Part shown: piece by piece, positions 28,879 through 38,671 of the stretch
Numbering within the stretch: position 1 is the stretch's first letter
How the letters are laid out: each line of letters opens with the position of its first letter
Assembly (NCBI RefSeq): GCF_022811925.1
Contig: NZ_CP065511.1
Coordinates: forward strand, 4,457,501 to 4,521,500
Source: Cytobacillus oceanisediminis
GTDB taxonomy: Bacteria > Bacillota > Bacilli > Bacillales > Cytobacillaceae
Direction of reading: 5' to 3'
Length of the DNA: 64,000 bases
Program-made: the position numbers and the translations under genes
The notes under the pieces: model-generated
What the model was told of the DNA's origin: nothing
The model's input: the letters and a program-made list of their open reading frames with translations, nothing else
The model's database searches: none

Positions 28879-28900
28879 AGTTAGTCTTTTTTATTTTCAA

Positions 28901-28945
28901 ATAAGAAAAGGATCCGGATATGTATTTGCCAGATCCTTTTCTTAT
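28901..28945. terminator. bidirectional terminator between niaR and pheA
   Basis: 14-bp perfect stem ATAAGAAAAGGATC / GATCCTTTTCTTAT with a 17-nt loop between convergent genes. It ends within 5 nt of the pheA stop. Confidence 0.8.
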
Positions 28946-28947
28946 GC

Positions 28948-29826
28948 TTAATCCTGAAGAACTTTGGTATTTTTATTGCGAAGCTGAAAATATGGATAGC
29001 TTCCCAAAACCTTAACGCTGCAGCCCAGTGCCTCCAATTCGGCAACTGCCCCAGGGATAAGGACATCGTCCTGCTTCATATCCACGTCAATGATAAAGAA
29101 ATAATTTCCCAATCCTGTTTTCATCGGCCTTGATTCAATCTTCGTCAAATTGAGCTTCCTCCAAGCAAATGCCGAAAGCACTTGATGAAGTGCCCCTGAC
29201 CGATCAGCCGGCAGCGTCACCATAACTGTCGTCTTGTGCCCGGCAAACTCTTTGCGGTCTTCATTGATTGACAGCTCTTTATTGGATAAAACTATGAATT
29301 TCGTATGGTTAAAATCAAAATCATGAATATCCTCTTTAACGATCACCAGTCCATAGACTTCTGCCGCTAATTCATTAGCGATGGCGCCTGCCCGCAAGTC
29401 TGGATTTTCTTTTACATATTGAGCTGCTGCTGCAGTTGAAGTAGTGCTTTCGCAGGGGATTCCTTTCAGCTCTTTATGCAGAAATTTATGGCATTGTGCA
29501 ATAGCATGGGAATGGCTATAGACTACATCTGTTTTATCCCATTCCTTAACATGATGGGGATGGACCATAAAGTGCTGGCGAATCGGGGCTGTCAGTTCGC
29601 CGATAATTGGAAAATCCACTTCATGGATTAAATAGTCCAATGTAATATTCACTGAGCCTTCCAATGCGTTTTCAAGAGGAACTACCGCCAGCTCTATTTC
29701 ATTCTCATTTAATGCATCAAAACAGGCAGGTATCGTTGGGTAGGGAACGGCTGTCTCATTCGGAAATAAACTCCTTGCAGCAATATCTGTAAAAGTGGCT
29801 TTCGGGCCCAAAAATCCTATCTTCAC
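28948..29826 (-). CDS. pheA: prephenate dehydratase
   Basis: 292 aa monofunctional PheA: periplasmic-binding-like catalytic domain (LGPKATFTDIAA, PLENALEGSVN) and a C-terminal ACT domain with the ESRP motif (LNLTKIESRPMKTG), used for feedback inhibition by phenylalanine. It makes phenylpyruvate from prephenate. Start is GTG 29824-29826 with GGAGGTAATTACC upstream. A 132-nt gap separates it from pheB. Confidence 0.96.
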   Translation of the reverse strand: MKIGFLGPKATFTDIAARSLFPNETAVPYPTIPACFDALNENEIELAVVPLENALEGSVNITLDYLIHEVDFPIIGELTAPIRQHFMVHPHHVKEWDKTDVVYSHSHAIAQCHKFLHKELKGIPCESTTSTAAAAQYVKENPDLRAGAIANELAAEVYGLVIVKEDIHDFDFNHTKFIVLSNKELSINEDRKEFAGHKTTVMVTLPADRSGALHQVLSAFAWRKLNLTKIESRPMKTGLGNYFFIIDVDMKQDDVLIPGAVAELEALGCSVKVLGSYPYFQLRNKNTKVLQD

Positions 29827-29958
29827 GGTAATTACCTCCTTTTTCGTCAGACTTATCTTAAATCACTGAAAATTTTCTTTATACTTTATTACTTTAACAT
29901 ATGTATGTAATTTACAAAATAAAAAACTAAAAAAGGGCAGGGTACAGAGCGCATTTTC

Positions 29959-30414
29959 TCACGCACCCGTCCCCAGCACCTCTACTTTTTCTACAAACTC
30001 CAATTTTCGAAGCCTTGCCAAGAGCTCCTCAATCTCGATGCCCATTGCAGTTACATTCAGGGAAAGCGTGACATTTGCCCTTCCCTGGAGTGGAATGGTC
30101 TGGTGTATGGTTAGGACATTGCACCCCGATGAAGCCACAACGCCCAATAAATGTGATAAAGTCCCCGATCTGTCTTCCAAATGAAAGAATAAAGTGATCA
30201 GCCGTTCTTTGACAACAGTATGGAAAGGAAACACAGTGTCTCTATATTTATAAAAAGCACTTCTGCTCAAATCGACTTTTTGGACAGCATCCCAAACCGA
30301 TTCAGCTTTTCCCCTTTCGATCATTTCCTTCGCATCCAATGTTTTCTTCATAGCTTCAGGCAAAACATCTTCGCGAACCAAATAAAATTTCTTATCGAAT
30401 CTATCTTTTCTCAT
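29959..30414 (-). CDS. pheB: ACT domain protein PheB
   Basis: 151 aa. An N-terminal helical segment ([23 protein letters not shown]) with an HTH-like stretch [12 protein letters not shown] precedes an ACT domain ([18 protein letters not shown]). It is always near pheA in Bacillus and is annotated as a chorismate mutase/regulator, but direct activity is unproven. ATG is preceded by GGGGTGGAG. It lies between obg and pheA. Confidence 0.92.
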   Translation of the reverse strand: MRKDRFDKKFYLVREDVLPEAMKKTLDAKEMIERGKAESVWDAVQKVDLSRSAFYKYRDTVFPFHTVVKERLITLFFHLEDRSGTLSHLLGVVASSGCNVLTIHQTIPLQGRANVTLSLNVTAMGIEIEELLARLRKLEFVEKVEVLGTGA

Positions 30415-30439
30415 TTCTCCACCCCGTCAATCGAGAAGG

Positions 30440-31732
30440 TTAGTCAATAAACTCGAATTCATAATCAAGCAGCTTAACGGTATCACCGTCTTTTGCTCCT
30501 TTTTCACGAAGAGCATCATCCACACCCATTCCGCGCAGCTGTCTAGCAAATCTGCGGACAGATTCATCTCTTGAGAAATCAGTCATCTTAAAGAGTTTCT
30601 CAATAGCATCGCCTGATACGACGAACACTCCTGCAGGGTCTCTCGTAATGACAAATTCCGTCTGTTCAGCCTCATGCTTGTAAAGAACGCGGTGCACACC
30701 AGTGTCTTCTTCTTCTTCATGTGACAGAGGAAATTCAGGCGTTTCTTCAAGCTTATCTGCAACGGCAAATAATAGGTCCCTTAACCCTTGTCTTGTTAAA
30801 GCGGATATTGGGAAAATCGGATAATCTTCTTCAATCTGTTCTTTAAATTTCTTAAGATTTTCCTCCGCATCAGGCATGTCCATTTTATTGGCCACAATGA
30901 CTTGAGGCCTTTCAGTGAGACGAAGGTTATACTCTTTTAATTCTTTATTGATGGTTAGATAGTCTTCAAATGGATCCCTGCCTTCAACAGCAGCCATATC
31001 GATAACATGCACAATAACTCTTGTTCTCTCAATATGCCGTAAAAATTGATGTCCCAGGCCTACTCCCGAATGGGCACCTTCAATTAATCCAGGCAAGTCT
31101 GCCATGACAAAGCTGCGGCCGTCTTCAGTCTCAACCATTCCCAGATTGGGAACAATCGTCGTAAAGTGGTATTCCGCAATCTTCGGTCTTGCTGATGATA
31201 CAACCGACAGCAGCGTCGATTTTCCAACGCTTGGGAAACCGACTAAACCAACATCAGCTAAAAGCTTGAGCTCCAGCACAACATCTCTTTCCTGGCCCGG
31301 TTCGCCATGTTCGGACAATTCTGGAGCAGGATTAGCCGGTGTGGCAAAGCGGGTATTCCCTCTGCCTCCGCGGCCTCCGCGGGCTATAACAGCTCTTTGC
31401 CCGTGCTCCGTCAAGTCTGCGATTACTTCCCCTGACTCGGCATCTGATACAACTGTTCCCGGCGGGACTTTAACAATCATGTCTTTTGCATTTCTTCCAT
31501 GCTGATTTTTAGACATGCCATGCTCACCGCGGGGAGCTTTAAAATGGCGCTGATAACGGAAATCCATTAACGTGCGCAATCCCTCATTCACTTCAAAAAC
31601 AACATTGGCACCCTTACCGCCATCTCCGCCGGCTGGGCCTCCGTTCGGCACATATTTTTCACGGCGGAAAGCAACCATTCCGTTGCCCCCGTCTCCGCCT
31701 TTAACATAAACTTTGACTTGATCGACAAACAT
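30440..31732 (-). CDS. obg: ribosome-associated GTPase Obg
   Basis: 430 aa. Glycine-rich Obg fold (residues 1-157), G domain with GFPSVGKST (G1), [16 protein letters not shown] (G3) and NKMDMP (G4), and a C-terminal OCT domain (after about residue 340). It is essential, functions in 50S maturation, and links to sporulation and the general stress response; spo0B is immediately upstream. ATG is preceded by GGGAGG. Confidence 0.98.
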   Translation of the reverse strand: MFVDQVKVYVKGGDGGNGMVAFRREKYVPNGGPAGGDGGKGANVVFEVNEGLRTLMDFRYQRHFKAPRGEHGMSKNQHGRNAKDMIVKVPPGTVVSDAESGEVIADLTEHGQRAVIARGGRGGRGNTRFATPANPAPELSEHGEPGQERDVVLELKLLADVGLVGFPSVGKSTLLSVVSSARPKIAEYHFTTIVPNLGMVETEDGRSFVMADLPGLIEGAHSGVGLGHQFLRHIERTRVIVHVIDMAAVEGRDPFEDYLTINKELKEYNLRLTERPQVIVANKMDMPDAEENLKKFKEQIEEDYPIFPISALTRQGLRDLLFAVADKLEETPEFPLSHEEEEDTGVHRVLYKHEAEQTEFVITRDPAGVFVVSGDAIEKLFKMTDFSRDESVRRFARQLRGMGVDDALREKGAKDGDTVKLLDYEFEFID

Positions 31733-31873
31733 ATATTATTCCTCCCGTCTGCAGTATGTCCCAATTGTCTGGCATTCAGCCAAATTACCGGCACTGACTG
31801 GATCCACCTTTACACTTAAGAAATGCTCCAGCCTGCAGAGTTTCACACTTAGTATTGCTTTCTTCAGCGGAAA

Positions 31874-32425
31874 TCACTCTCTGCCATTCGCAATGAATGG
31901 CACAAATAACTCCAGTGCAAGCTCCTCTTCAGCTAATTCCTGAACAGCAGCGGTTATGTCATCGTTCTTCTTTTTGAAGAACTGATCCAATTTATCGATA
32001 TCTGTTAGTATTCCGCTAAAATCAAAAAAGAAACGAGCCCCTTCTTTTTCATGCCTGATGGATACAGATAAATGATTATCATGGTAAGGCCTTACTGATG
32101 AATCCAAAATGGCAAAAAAAGAGCCTGTCCACTCAGAAAGGACAAAGTCATCCAATCTGCCGGAAATGGTATCATCGAGCACCTCATATTCAAGCTGAAA
32201 GTAGTGGTTCTCCCAATTATAAGTCAATAAAAGCGAAGCAAACCCAGGAAGGTTTAAATTAGAAAGTCTTGCTTCCTGCTGTGCTTCCACCACAATTTCA
32301 TCTATGATTTCCTTAGCCCTGTCTACCTTGTTAAGGGAAAGGTTGCCTTTAATTAATTGTATTTTATTCAGCCAGTCATGCCGGGCATGACGCAGCACTT
32401 CAATCATATTCCAGTCTTTTTCCAT
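31874..32425 (-). CDS. spo0B: sporulation initiation phosphotransferase Spo0B
   Basis: 183 aa. It passes phosphate from Spo0F to Spo0A in the sporulation phosphorelay. The phospho-accepting His is in RHARHDWLNKIQLIKGN (His16 here, His30 in the longer B. subtilis protein). Dimer four-helix bundle followed by a degenerate ATPase-like domain. ATG is preceded by AGGAG. The spo0B-obg pair is conserved. Confidence 0.93.
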   Translation of the reverse strand: MEKDWNMIEVLRHARHDWLNKIQLIKGNLSLNKVDRAKEIIDEIVVEAQQEARLSNLNLPGFASLLLTYNWENHYFQLEYEVLDDTISGRLDDFVLSEWTGSFFAILDSSVRPYHDNHLSVSIRHEKEGARFFFDFSGILTDIDKLDQFFKKKNDDITAAVQELAEEELALELFVPFIANGRE

Positions 32426-32612
32426 ATATGCACTCCTGTATGGTTATTAGGCTGTCAGAAGACTGTGCTTGCTGTAAGTATATCAAAAAACATAAGTACA
32501 GTAAGCAAATTTATGTTAAATAAGAAAATATTGCTTATGCGAAGAAGAGCAGCTGTCTTCTAGAGCTATAAATTCATTAGATAAACTATGAAGTGCACTG
32601 GCGGATTTTTTG

Positions 32613-32652
32613 CCAAAAAAAGAAAACCCTAACCTTGTGGGCTAGGGTTTTC
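32613..32652 (-). terminator. terminator after rpmA
   Basis: 10-bp stem GAAAACCCTA / TAGGGTTTTC followed on the minus strand by TTTTTTT. It ends the rplU-prp-rpmA unit; 187 nt further lies spo0B. Confidence 0.9.
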
Positions 32653-32662
32653 TCGAAAAGGC

Positions 32663-32956
32663 TTACGCCTCTTGAGCTGCAGGATATACGCTCACTTGCT
32701 TGCGGTCACGTCCAAGACGCTCGAACTTAACAACACCGTCAACTTTCGCGAATAGTGTGTCATCGCCGCCTTTACCCACGTTTACACCTGGGTAGATCTT
32801 AGTACCGCGCTGACGGTATAGAATTGAGCCGCCAGTTACGAATTGTCCGTCCGCACGCTTAGCGCCAAGACGCTTAGAGATTGAGTCACGGCCGTTCTTT
32901 GTAGAACCTACTCCCTTTTTAGAAGCGAACAACTGAAGATCTAATTTTAATAGCAT
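32663..32956 (-). CDS. rpmA: 50S ribosomal protein L27
   Basis: 97 aa with the Firmicutes-specific N-terminal extension [11 protein letters not shown] before [14 protein letters not shown]. The Prp protease, encoded just upstream, removes this extension so that the mature N-terminus can reach the peptidyl-transferase centre. ATG abuts the prp stop codon; GGAGGTG lies within prp. Confidence 0.98.
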   Translation of the reverse strand: MLLKLDLQLFASKKGVGSTKNGRDSISKRLGAKRADGQFVTGGSILYRQRGTKIYPGVNVGKGGDDTLFAKVDGVVKFERLGRDRKQVSVYPAAQEA

Positions 32957-33295
32957 TTATTCCACCTCCTGCTTTTTGAAGGTAATCTTTATATACTTCC
33001 CGTAGTCTTCTTCAATCGTCTGCAATGAAACAACCATGCCTTCAAGAAGAAGCTGCACTTTCTCATTCATGTCATCCTGAAGATCAGGAAGGACACAGCG
33101 GAGAAAGCCATCTCCGTGGCTGATTTCTGGTGTCACGCCGGTTAGGGCATGGACAGCATTAATGGCACCGATGGAAACGGCAGATACGCCTGCACAGACG
33201 ATATCCTTGCCTCTGTTTGCGAAGAATGCATGACCGCTTATTTCAAACGAATGAATATTTCCGGAATCTTTACGAATAATCGTAACTTCAATCAT
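32957..33295 (-). CDS. prp: ribosomal-processing cysteine protease Prp
   Basis: 112 aa. The catalytic dyad His22 (ISGHAFF) and Cys34 (DIVCAGVSAV) is at the positions known for S. aureus Prp. It cleaves the L27 N-terminal extension. It lies between rplU and rpmA, with a stop directly followed by the rpmA ATG. Formerly YsxB. Confidence 0.95.
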   Translation of the reverse strand: MIEVTIIRKDSGNIHSFEISGHAFFANRGKDIVCAGVSAVSIGAINAVHALTGVTPEISHGDGFLRCVLPDLQDDMNEKVQLLLEGMVVSLQTIEEDYGKYIKITFKKQEVE

Positions 33296-33308
33296 CTGAA
33301 TCGCCTAA

Positions 33309-33617
33309 TTAAGCGTTGATTTTTTCAATCACAACTTTAGTGTAAGGCTGACGATGACCTTGCTTCTTACGATAGTTTTTCTTTGCTTTGTACTTAAATA
33401 CAGTGATTTTCTTTTGACGGCCTTGTTTTTCAACTTTAGCTGTAACAGTAGCACCTTCAACTACAGGGCTTCCTACTTTTACGCTGTCTCCGCCAACGAA
33501 AAGAACCTTTTCAAAAGTAACTGTTTCGCCTGCTTCAGCGCTAAGCTTTTCGATGTAGATAGCTTGACCTTCTTCTACACGTAATTGCTTACCGCCAGTT
33601 TCGATAATCGCGTACAT
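33309..33617 (-). CDS. rplU: 50S ribosomal protein L21
   Basis: 102 aa, [18 protein letters not shown] start and the [20 protein letters not shown] basic segment near the C-terminus. ATG 33615-33617 follows GAGGAGGTG. The three codons upstream in the same frame are leader. It is first in rplU-prp-rpmA and is probably autoregulated by its leader. Confidence 0.98.
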   Translation of the reverse strand: MYAIIETGGKQLRVEEGQAIYIEKLSAEAGETVTFEKVLFVGGDSVKVGSPVVEGATVTAKVEKQGRQKKITVFKYKAKKNYRKKQGHRQPYTKVVIEKINA

Positions 33618-33727
33618 GAACTGCACCTCCTCTTAGACTAAGACTCGCCATCCCAGGCGCCGACACGAAAAGCGGGCTTATGTACCTGTTCTGTGCGGTT
33701 GTAGCACGGGTGCGCTACAAACATAAC
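33618..33727 (-). ncRNA. L21 leader (autoregulatory 5' UTR of rplU)
   Basis: The stretch between the promoter and rplU holds a GC-rich hairpin TTGTAGC/GCTACAA (33699-33720) and the block GGCGCCTGGGATGGCGAG further down, the expected position and type of the L21 leader. L21 is thought to bind it and repress its own operon. Identification rests on position and structure, not on a covariance search. Confidence 0.7.
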
Positions 33728-33733
33728 ATAAAA

Positions 33734-33763
33734 ATCCTATCATATAATGATTAATCATGTCAA
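33734..33763 (-). promoter_or_regulatory. SigA promoter of rplU-prp-rpmA
   Basis: TTGACA (33763-33758), 18-nt spacer, TAGGAT (33739-33734), with transcription expected to start near 33727. Confidence 0.65.
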
Positions 33764-33867
33764 TAAGAATTATATGATTCTCTTTGTTTACACCTAAAAG
33801 TAACTTTTTTGCGTGCCTATACAATTATAATGCTAATGTGGTTATTAGGGAAGTGGGAAATAATGCA

Positions 33868-33905
33868 CTAAAAAAGCAGGCGGGGTGGTTAACCCAGCCT
33901 GCTTT
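33868..33905 (-). terminator. terminator after rng
   Basis: Stem AAAGCAGGC / GCCTGCTTT continuing into GGGTT/ACCCC (one mismatch), loop AACC-like, followed by TTTTTT on the minus strand just past the rng stop. Confidence 0.88.
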
Positions 33906-33908
33906 GAA

Positions 33909-35363
33909 CTAACATAGCTCATTAGCACTGCCAAACTTTCTGATTTCATAAAACGGCTTGCCATTTTCCTTAAAGGAAAAAATAATTTTTAAGCTAATGC
34001 TGTCTTCGATTCTTTTTTTATGGGTATCATTCTCCCCTGAGAATACCGCCGCTGTGTCTGGGGTGGTTTCGATTAGGACAGCTTCATGGTCATTGCCCCG
34101 ATGTTCCCACAGTTCTCTTTCCAGCCTGAAGGCAATGGTTTCAGCACTCAGCACTCTTCCGGCGCCTTCGCATACTTGACACCTTTCGGTAAGTGATTCT
34201 GAAATGGCCGGTTTTGTTTTTTTTCGGGTCATCTGGAGGATACCAAGCGGGGTGAATCCAACGAGATTAGTGCGTCTTTCATCTTTTTTCAGCGCATTTT
34301 CCATGGTGGAGAGGATATGCTTCCGGTCAGATGCTTCTTTCATGTCGATAAAATCAATTAGGATCATGCCGCCAATATCGCGGAGCCTGATCTGTCTTGC
34401 AGCTTCTTCGGCCGCCTGCTCGTTAGTTTTTAACACAGTATCCCTGCGGTCCTGCTTACCGGCGAACTTTCCGGTATTTACATCGATGACTGTTAAAGCT
34501 TCAGTTTCATCAAAAATAAGATATGCGCCATTTTCAAGCCATACAATTCGTTTCAGCGCTTTATCAATTTCAGCTTCAACATTAAAAGCGGAGAAGATAT
34601 TTTCCTTGCCAGTGTGCAGCCGAATTGGCAGGCTGGTGTGTTTCTGGAGAACACTCTTCAGTGTTAAATCGTCCACTGCGATTTCTCCGTCAGCCATTTT
34701 CTTCGCTTCTTCTTTAATTTCCTCAATAAAAGAATCCGCTTCGTAAACTTTTCCCGGTTTTTTCTTTGCTTCTGCTGCCCTTAAAAGGTCCCTGTACTCC
34801 AGCCTTAGCCTCTCAAGTTCATCTATGAGTTCAATTTCTTTCTTGCTATCACAGGATGTTCTGAAAATCAGCCCTTCATTCTCTTCTTTAGCACGATAGC
34901 CAAATTGGCGCCAGTTTTCTCTTGCTTCACTATCCTCAATTTTCTTGGATACAGCAACATAACGGCCATTTGGCATATATATCAGAGAATCTCCTGAGAA
35001 CTCAATCACACCTGACAATCTCGGTCCTTTGGTTCCGGATGCGTCCTTTTCAACTTGAACAAGTATTCTTTCTCCCTGATGGACAAAAGAAGAGATGCTC
35101 TGTTTTTCCTTTACTTGCAATTCTTCAGCAGAACAAACATAGGATGCCAGTTTGTCCCGGTGAATAAATCCGCTTTGAACTTCGCCAATCTCTACAAAAG
35201 CTGCATTCAATCCAGGCATTACTTTTGCAACGGTGCCCAAGTAAATATCCCCCACTGATGAACGCTGCTTCGGCTGATCGATAAATAGCTTCTCGACCCT
35301 CTTATCTTTTAAATACGCAAATCGGCGCTCTCTTGATGTATAATTTACAACTAACATATCCAA
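33909..35363 (-). CDS. rng: ribonuclease G/E family endoribonuclease
   Basis: 484 aa: S1 domain (VGDIYLGTVAKVMPGLNAAFVEIG) and RNase E/G catalytic domain with LIFDETEALTVIDVNTGKF and GGMILIDFIDM, then the zinc-link cysteines (CQVCEGAGRV). B. subtilis 168 lacks RNase E/G and relies on RNase Y, but many other Bacillaceae carry this gene between rplU and spoIVFB. The TTG start at 35361-35363 has GTGAGG at 8 nt; ATG two codons later is the alternative. Confidence 0.92.
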   Translation of the reverse strand: MDMLVVNYTSRERRFAYLKDKRVEKLFIDQPKQRSSVGDIYLGTVAKVMPGLNAAFVEIGEVQSGFIHRDKLASYVCSAEELQVKEKQSISSFVHQGERILVQVEKDASGTKGPRLSGVIEFSGDSLIYMPNGRYVAVSKKIEDSEARENWRQFGYRAKEENEGLIFRTSCDSKKEIELIDELERLRLEYRDLLRAAEAKKKPGKVYEADSFIEEIKEEAKKMADGEIAVDDLTLKSVLQKHTSLPIRLHTGKENIFSAFNVEAEIDKALKRIVWLENGAYLIFDETEALTVIDVNTGKFAGKQDRRDTVLKTNEQAAEEAARQIRLRDIGGMILIDFIDMKEASDRKHILSTMENALKKDERRTNLVGFTPLGILQMTRKKTKPAISESLTERCQVCEGAGRVLSAETIAFRLERELWEHRGNDHEAVLIETTPDTAAVFSGENDTHKKRIEDSISLKIIFSFKENGKPFYEIRKFGSANELC

Positions 35364-35415
35364 AACTTTTTCCTCACTTTAAAACATTATTTATTCAGCT
35401 AAAAAAACTTGCTCT

Positions 35416-36282
35416 TCAGTAAACATAAAGCAAATCTCCAATTTTAGCGGTCAGCACTTTTTCTGCAAAGCACGCATGCAGCAGTTCATTTTCATCTAAT
35501 GCACCCTTCTCTTTCCCGTCCTTTTCAACAATGATTGGGTGTTTGCATCCTCGCTGAAATCTTTCCAGAACGTCAATAACCAATTCTTCTTCACTGACAA
35601 CGATTGGTTTTAATGTCCGAAAGTCACTGTGTTTCCCATAGTATCTTTCGAGGAGAAAGCGGATGAATATGAATCGGCTCTGCTTCCATTCATGATATAG
35701 CGAAAACACCAAAAAAGCGAGGACTACCCATATATTCAAGTTAACAGGAGAGGTCAGCAAAGTTAATATAATGAAACTGATTAAACCCGCAGCCGAAATG
35801 AAAAGTGTTTTTCTGTGCGCTTCCGGAAATGCCTGATTATGAGAAAGCCATAAAAACACAAGCTTTCCTCCATCCAATGGCCAGACAGGGAGCAGATTAA
35901 AAATCAGGATCATTAAATTGAATTGAATAAACAGGTGAAAAATATCAGCAGACACCCAGGAGAGCTCATAAAATAACAGCGCCGCCCCCATCATCCAAAT
36001 ATGCTGAAGCGGCCCTGCTATAATGACTACGATCTCCTCTTTCAGCGGCCGGTTTCCGTGTTCATCCATTTCCGCTACTCCGCCAAATGGCAAGAGGGCA
36101 ATCTTTTTTATTCTCCAGGAATAAAGGGATGCTGCAGCGGCATGGCCCATTTCATGAACGAAGATAATCAGGAGAAGCATGCATAATTCCATAAAATGAG
36201 CAGTCGCGACAGATAGTCCGATAATGGCCCATAACAAAGGATGAATATGAATATATTTAATTAATCCTGTTATTTTATTCAA
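35416..36282 (-). CDS. spoIVFB: intramembrane metalloprotease SpoIVFB
   Basis: 288 aa site-2-protease family. Zinc motif FVHEMGHA (His43, Glu44, His47) and PVWPLDGGK with the third ligand Asp; six TM helices and a C-terminal CBS-like domain. It cleaves pro-SigK in the mother cell after a SpoIVB signal relieves inhibition by SpoIVFA/BofA. Start is TTG 36280-36282 with AGGTGA 6 nt upstream, overlapping the spoIVFA stop by 8 nt, so expression is coupled. Confidence 0.95.
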   Translation of the reverse strand: MNKITGLIKYIHIHPLLWAIIGLSVATAHFMELCMLLLIIFVHEMGHAAAASLYSWRIKKIALLPFGGVAEMDEHGNRPLKEEIVVIIAGPLQHIWMMGAALLFYELSWVSADIFHLFIQFNLMILIFNLLPVWPLDGGKLVFLWLSHNQAFPEAHRKTLFISAAGLISFIILTLLTSPVNLNIWVVLAFLVFSLYHEWKQSRFIFIRFLLERYYGKHSDFRTLKPIVVSEEELVIDVLERFQRGCKHPIIVEKDGKEKGALDENELLHACFAEKVLTAKIGDLLYVY

Positions 36283-37051
36283 ATGGGATCACCTGGATCG
36301 GATTTATAAAATCATCATCTTTTTTAATCGCGAAATAAAAAGAACCTTTTTCTCCATCACCGGCGTCACCTGACGTGCCTATACCGGTTCCTTTTTCAAC
36401 ATATTGATATAAATTCACATTAATTTCAGCCAAATTGCCATACCAGGACTCACTTTTATCACCATGCTGAATAATAACCGTATTTCCGAAACCATCTTTC
36501 TTTCCAGCAAACCGTACGAGCCCTTCACTCATTGCTTCAATGGTAGCTTCCTTTCCTGTTTCGATCGTTATTCTTTGTCCATTATCATTGAAGTCTTCCA
36601 GGATTTTTGCAGAAGCAGGCAATGCATACTCACTGTTTTCTTCAACGTTCTTCTCATCTTTTTTACCATCTGAAAATGGAAGCAGGGCCAGCGGTTTTCC
36701 AAATTGCTCCTCATACCAGCCGGAAACCGCGGCGAATTGAAAATCTTTCTCCATGGCTGCCTTTACAAAATCTCTTGCAGGATCAAATGTCGCAGCCTGG
36801 TTTTTAAAAAGAATAGCAGCGAATAAAAAAATACAGGCAGAAGCAAGCAATTTGAAAAGAAATAGTTCCTTTCGAAATAAGGGGTGATTTCCCTCATCGA
36901 GATTGCTCTCATATGAAGGCAGCTTATTAAACCCATACCGCTCTTCATCTTCTGTCCAAAGAACAGTTGAGTCTCTCTTTTTTGAGAATCTTTCTTTCTC
37001 CTTTTTTCTCCGCTCGATTCTCTTGCGTATTTCATCCGCTCTTGAATTCAT
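36275..37051 (-). CDS. spoIVFA: stage IV sporulation protein FA
   Basis: 258 aa: basic cytoplasmic N-terminus, one TM helix (FLFKLLASACIFLFAAILF, about residues 66-84), then an intermembrane LytM/M23-like domain (GFGNTVIIQHGDKSESWYGNL) lacking the complete peptidase metal site. It holds SpoIVFB inactive until cleaved. ATG with GGTGGGG upstream. It is driven by the SigE-type promoter at 37089-37117. Confidence 0.94.
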   Translation of the reverse strand: MNSRADEIRKRIERRKKEKERFSKKRDSTVLWTEDEERYGFNKLPSYESNLDEGNHPLFRKELFLFKLLASACIFLFAAILFKNQAATFDPARDFVKAAMEKDFQFAAVSGWYEEQFGKPLALLPFSDGKKDEKNVEENSEYALPASAKILEDFNDNGQRITIETGKEATIEAMSEGLVRFAGKKDGFGNTVIIQHGDKSESWYGNLAEINVNLYQYVEKGTGIGTSGDAGDGEKGSFYFAIKKDDDFINPIQVIPFE

Positions 37052-37075
37052 AATATCCCCACCATTTCTATATAG

Positions 37076-37112
37076 CTCTATTTGTACAAGTTTATGAGTT
37101 GTCCAAATAGAG
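37076..37112. repeat. inverted repeat across the spoIVFA promoter/leader
   Basis: Arms CTCTATTTG (37076-37084) and CAAATAGAG (37104-37112), extended by ACAA/TTGT after one mismatch. It spans the -10 and start site of the SigE promoter. It could be an operator or form a hairpin at the mRNA start. Confidence 0.5.
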
Positions 37113-37117
37113 TATGA
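37089..37117 (-). promoter_or_regulatory. SigE promoter of spoIVFA-spoIVFB
   Basis: -35 TCATACT (6 of 7 against KMATATT), 14-nt spacer, -10 CATAAACT (7 of 8 against CATACAMT), start site expected near 37082 and 31 nt from the spoIVFA ATG. The operon is SigE-dependent in B. subtilis. Confidence 0.75.
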
Positions 37118-37137
37118 CTTGAAGTGGGTGTCTGAGA

Positions 37138-37171
37138 TAAAAAAATAAACCGGAGAAGGCTCCCCGGCTTT
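37138..37171 (-). terminator. terminator after minD
   Basis: Stem AAGCCGG / CCGGTTT with a 10-nt loop, followed by ATTTTTTTATC on the minus strand. It closes the minC-minD unit. Confidence 0.8.
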
Positions 37172-37188
37172 AGTTCAACAAATTTCAA

Positions 37189-37992
37189 TTATTTAACACC
37201 AAAAAACTTTTTTAGTTTCGAGAATACACCTTTATTCTCCTCTTCAAGAGGCTGAAGCGGAACAGCTTCACCAAGTATGCGGCGGGCGATATTACGGTAA
37301 GCAACAGAAGCTTTGCTGTTAGGGTTTAAAGCAATAGGCTCACCATGATTGGATGCTTTGATCACTTCATCATCATCTGCCACAATTCCAATTAAATCAA
37401 TCGACAAATGAGCGGTTATTTCATCGACATCGAGCATGTCGCCATTTTTCATCAAATGGCTTCTAATTCTATTTATTATCAGTTTTGGAGCCTCTACATT
37501 TTCCTCTTTTTCAAGCAAGCCGATAATCCGGTCAGCATCACGTACGGCTGAAACTTCAGGAGTGGTAACAACAATTGCTTTATCTGCACCGGCAACAGCA
37601 TTTTTGTACCCCTGCTCAATTCCAGCAGGGCAGTCTATGACAATATAGTCATAATCCTGCTTTAATTCATCGACCAGCTTTTTCATCTGTTCTGGTGTAA
37701 CAGCCGTCTTATCACTTGTTTGAGCAGCAGGAAGCAAATACAGCAAATCATCAAACCGTTTGTCTTTAACCACAGCCTGATGTATTTTGCACCGGCCTTC
37801 GACTACATCGACCAGATCATAAATAATGCGGTTTTCCAGTCCCATCACCACATCAAGATTTCGAAGGCCAATGTCTGTATCCACCAGGCACACTCTTTTC
37901 CCCTGAAGGGCCAGAGCAGTACCTACATTTGCGGAAGTAGTCGTTTTTCCGACTCCGCCTTTTCCGGACGTAATGACAATCGCTTCTCCCAT
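37189..37992 (-). CDS. minD: septum site-determining ATPase MinD
   Basis: 267 aa ParA/MinD ATPase. Deviant Walker A SGKGGVGKTTTSANVG, switch segment VIDCPAGIEQG, C-terminal amphipathic membrane-targeting helix (KGVFSKLKKFFGVK). It recruits MinC to poles. ATG with AAGGGGGG upstream, 1 nt after minC. Confidence 0.98.
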   Translation of the reverse strand: MGEAIVITSGKGGVGKTTTSANVGTALALQGKRVCLVDTDIGLRNLDVVMGLENRIIYDLVDVVEGRCKIHQAVVKDKRFDDLLYLLPAAQTSDKTAVTPEQMKKLVDELKQDYDYIVIDCPAGIEQGYKNAVAGADKAIVVTTPEVSAVRDADRIIGLLEKEENVEAPKLIINRIRSHLMKNGDMLDVDEITAHLSIDLIGIVADDDEVIKASNHGEPIALNPNSKASVAYRNIARRILGEAVPLQPLEEENKGVFSKLKKFFGVK

Positions 37993-37993
37993 C

Positions 37994-38671
37994 CTAGCTT
38001 CCCCCTTGCAATCTAGTAATATTAGGTCTTAGATGCATTAATACTTGTAATCTATCTACGGTTATTTGATCATCTTCATCTATGTAAGCACATTCCATTT
38101 CTCTTTTTTCGTCATCCTGATCCTTGTCAGGAGCCCGGTTAATACAATTGCTGATCCTTAATTGGGATGGTTTCATAAGCGAAGCAACGACCACGGCTTC
38201 CTTATTCCCATGGCATCCGGCATGGGCTATGCCTTTTAGCGCCCCCATTATAAATATGTTTCCTCCAGCCATGACAGTGCCCCCGGGATTTACATCTCCG
38301 ATAAGAAGCAGATCTCCCGCCACTTCTAGAACCTGCCCGGAACGAATCACCTTCGCGACAGATACAATTTCGTTTTCTTCCTTCTGTTTTTCAGCTTCTT
38401 CTTTGGTAATGACATTGGAGCTAATAGACTCAACGATCAGGTTCTTCTTTTGCCTGATTAACTCCTTCAATTCTTCCTGCTGCTCTTCTGTGAGGTAACG
38501 GTTGCCGACTTGTACCCTCACTGAAAGAAGCCGGTCTTCAACAGATCTGGAGTTTTCTGAAAGCTTTCTATCAAGTTCTTTCTTCAGCTCTCCATATGAA
38601 CAGGAATCATCGAGATGCAAAGTCAGACCATCTTTCGTCCCTTTTATTGTAACGTTTTGGCTTTTTTTCAT
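37994..38671 (-). CDS. minC: septum site-determining protein MinC
   Basis: 225 aa: N-terminal FtsZ-inhibiting domain and C-terminal beta-helix dimer domain ([35 protein letters not shown], the MinD-binding RSGQ motif). ATG preceded by GAGGTGA. Part of the mreBCD-minCD cluster, but separated from mreD by a strong terminator. Confidence 0.97.
   Translation of the reverse strand: MKKSQNVTIKGTKDGLTLHLDDSCSYGELKKELDRKLSENSRSVEDRLLSVRVQVGNRYLTEEQQEELKELIRQKKNLIVESISSNVITKEEAEKQKEENEIVSVAKVIRSGQVLEVAGDLLLIGDVNPGGTVMAGGNIFIMGALKGIAHAGCHGNKEAVVVASLMKPSQLRISNCINRAPDKDQDDEKREMECAYIDEDDQITVDRLQVLMHLRPNITRLQGGS

Noticed and set aside
29827..29958. Regulatory RNA between pheB and pheA
   Set aside because: Looked for a T-box motif (GGTGGNACCGCG) or a strong attenuator; none is present.
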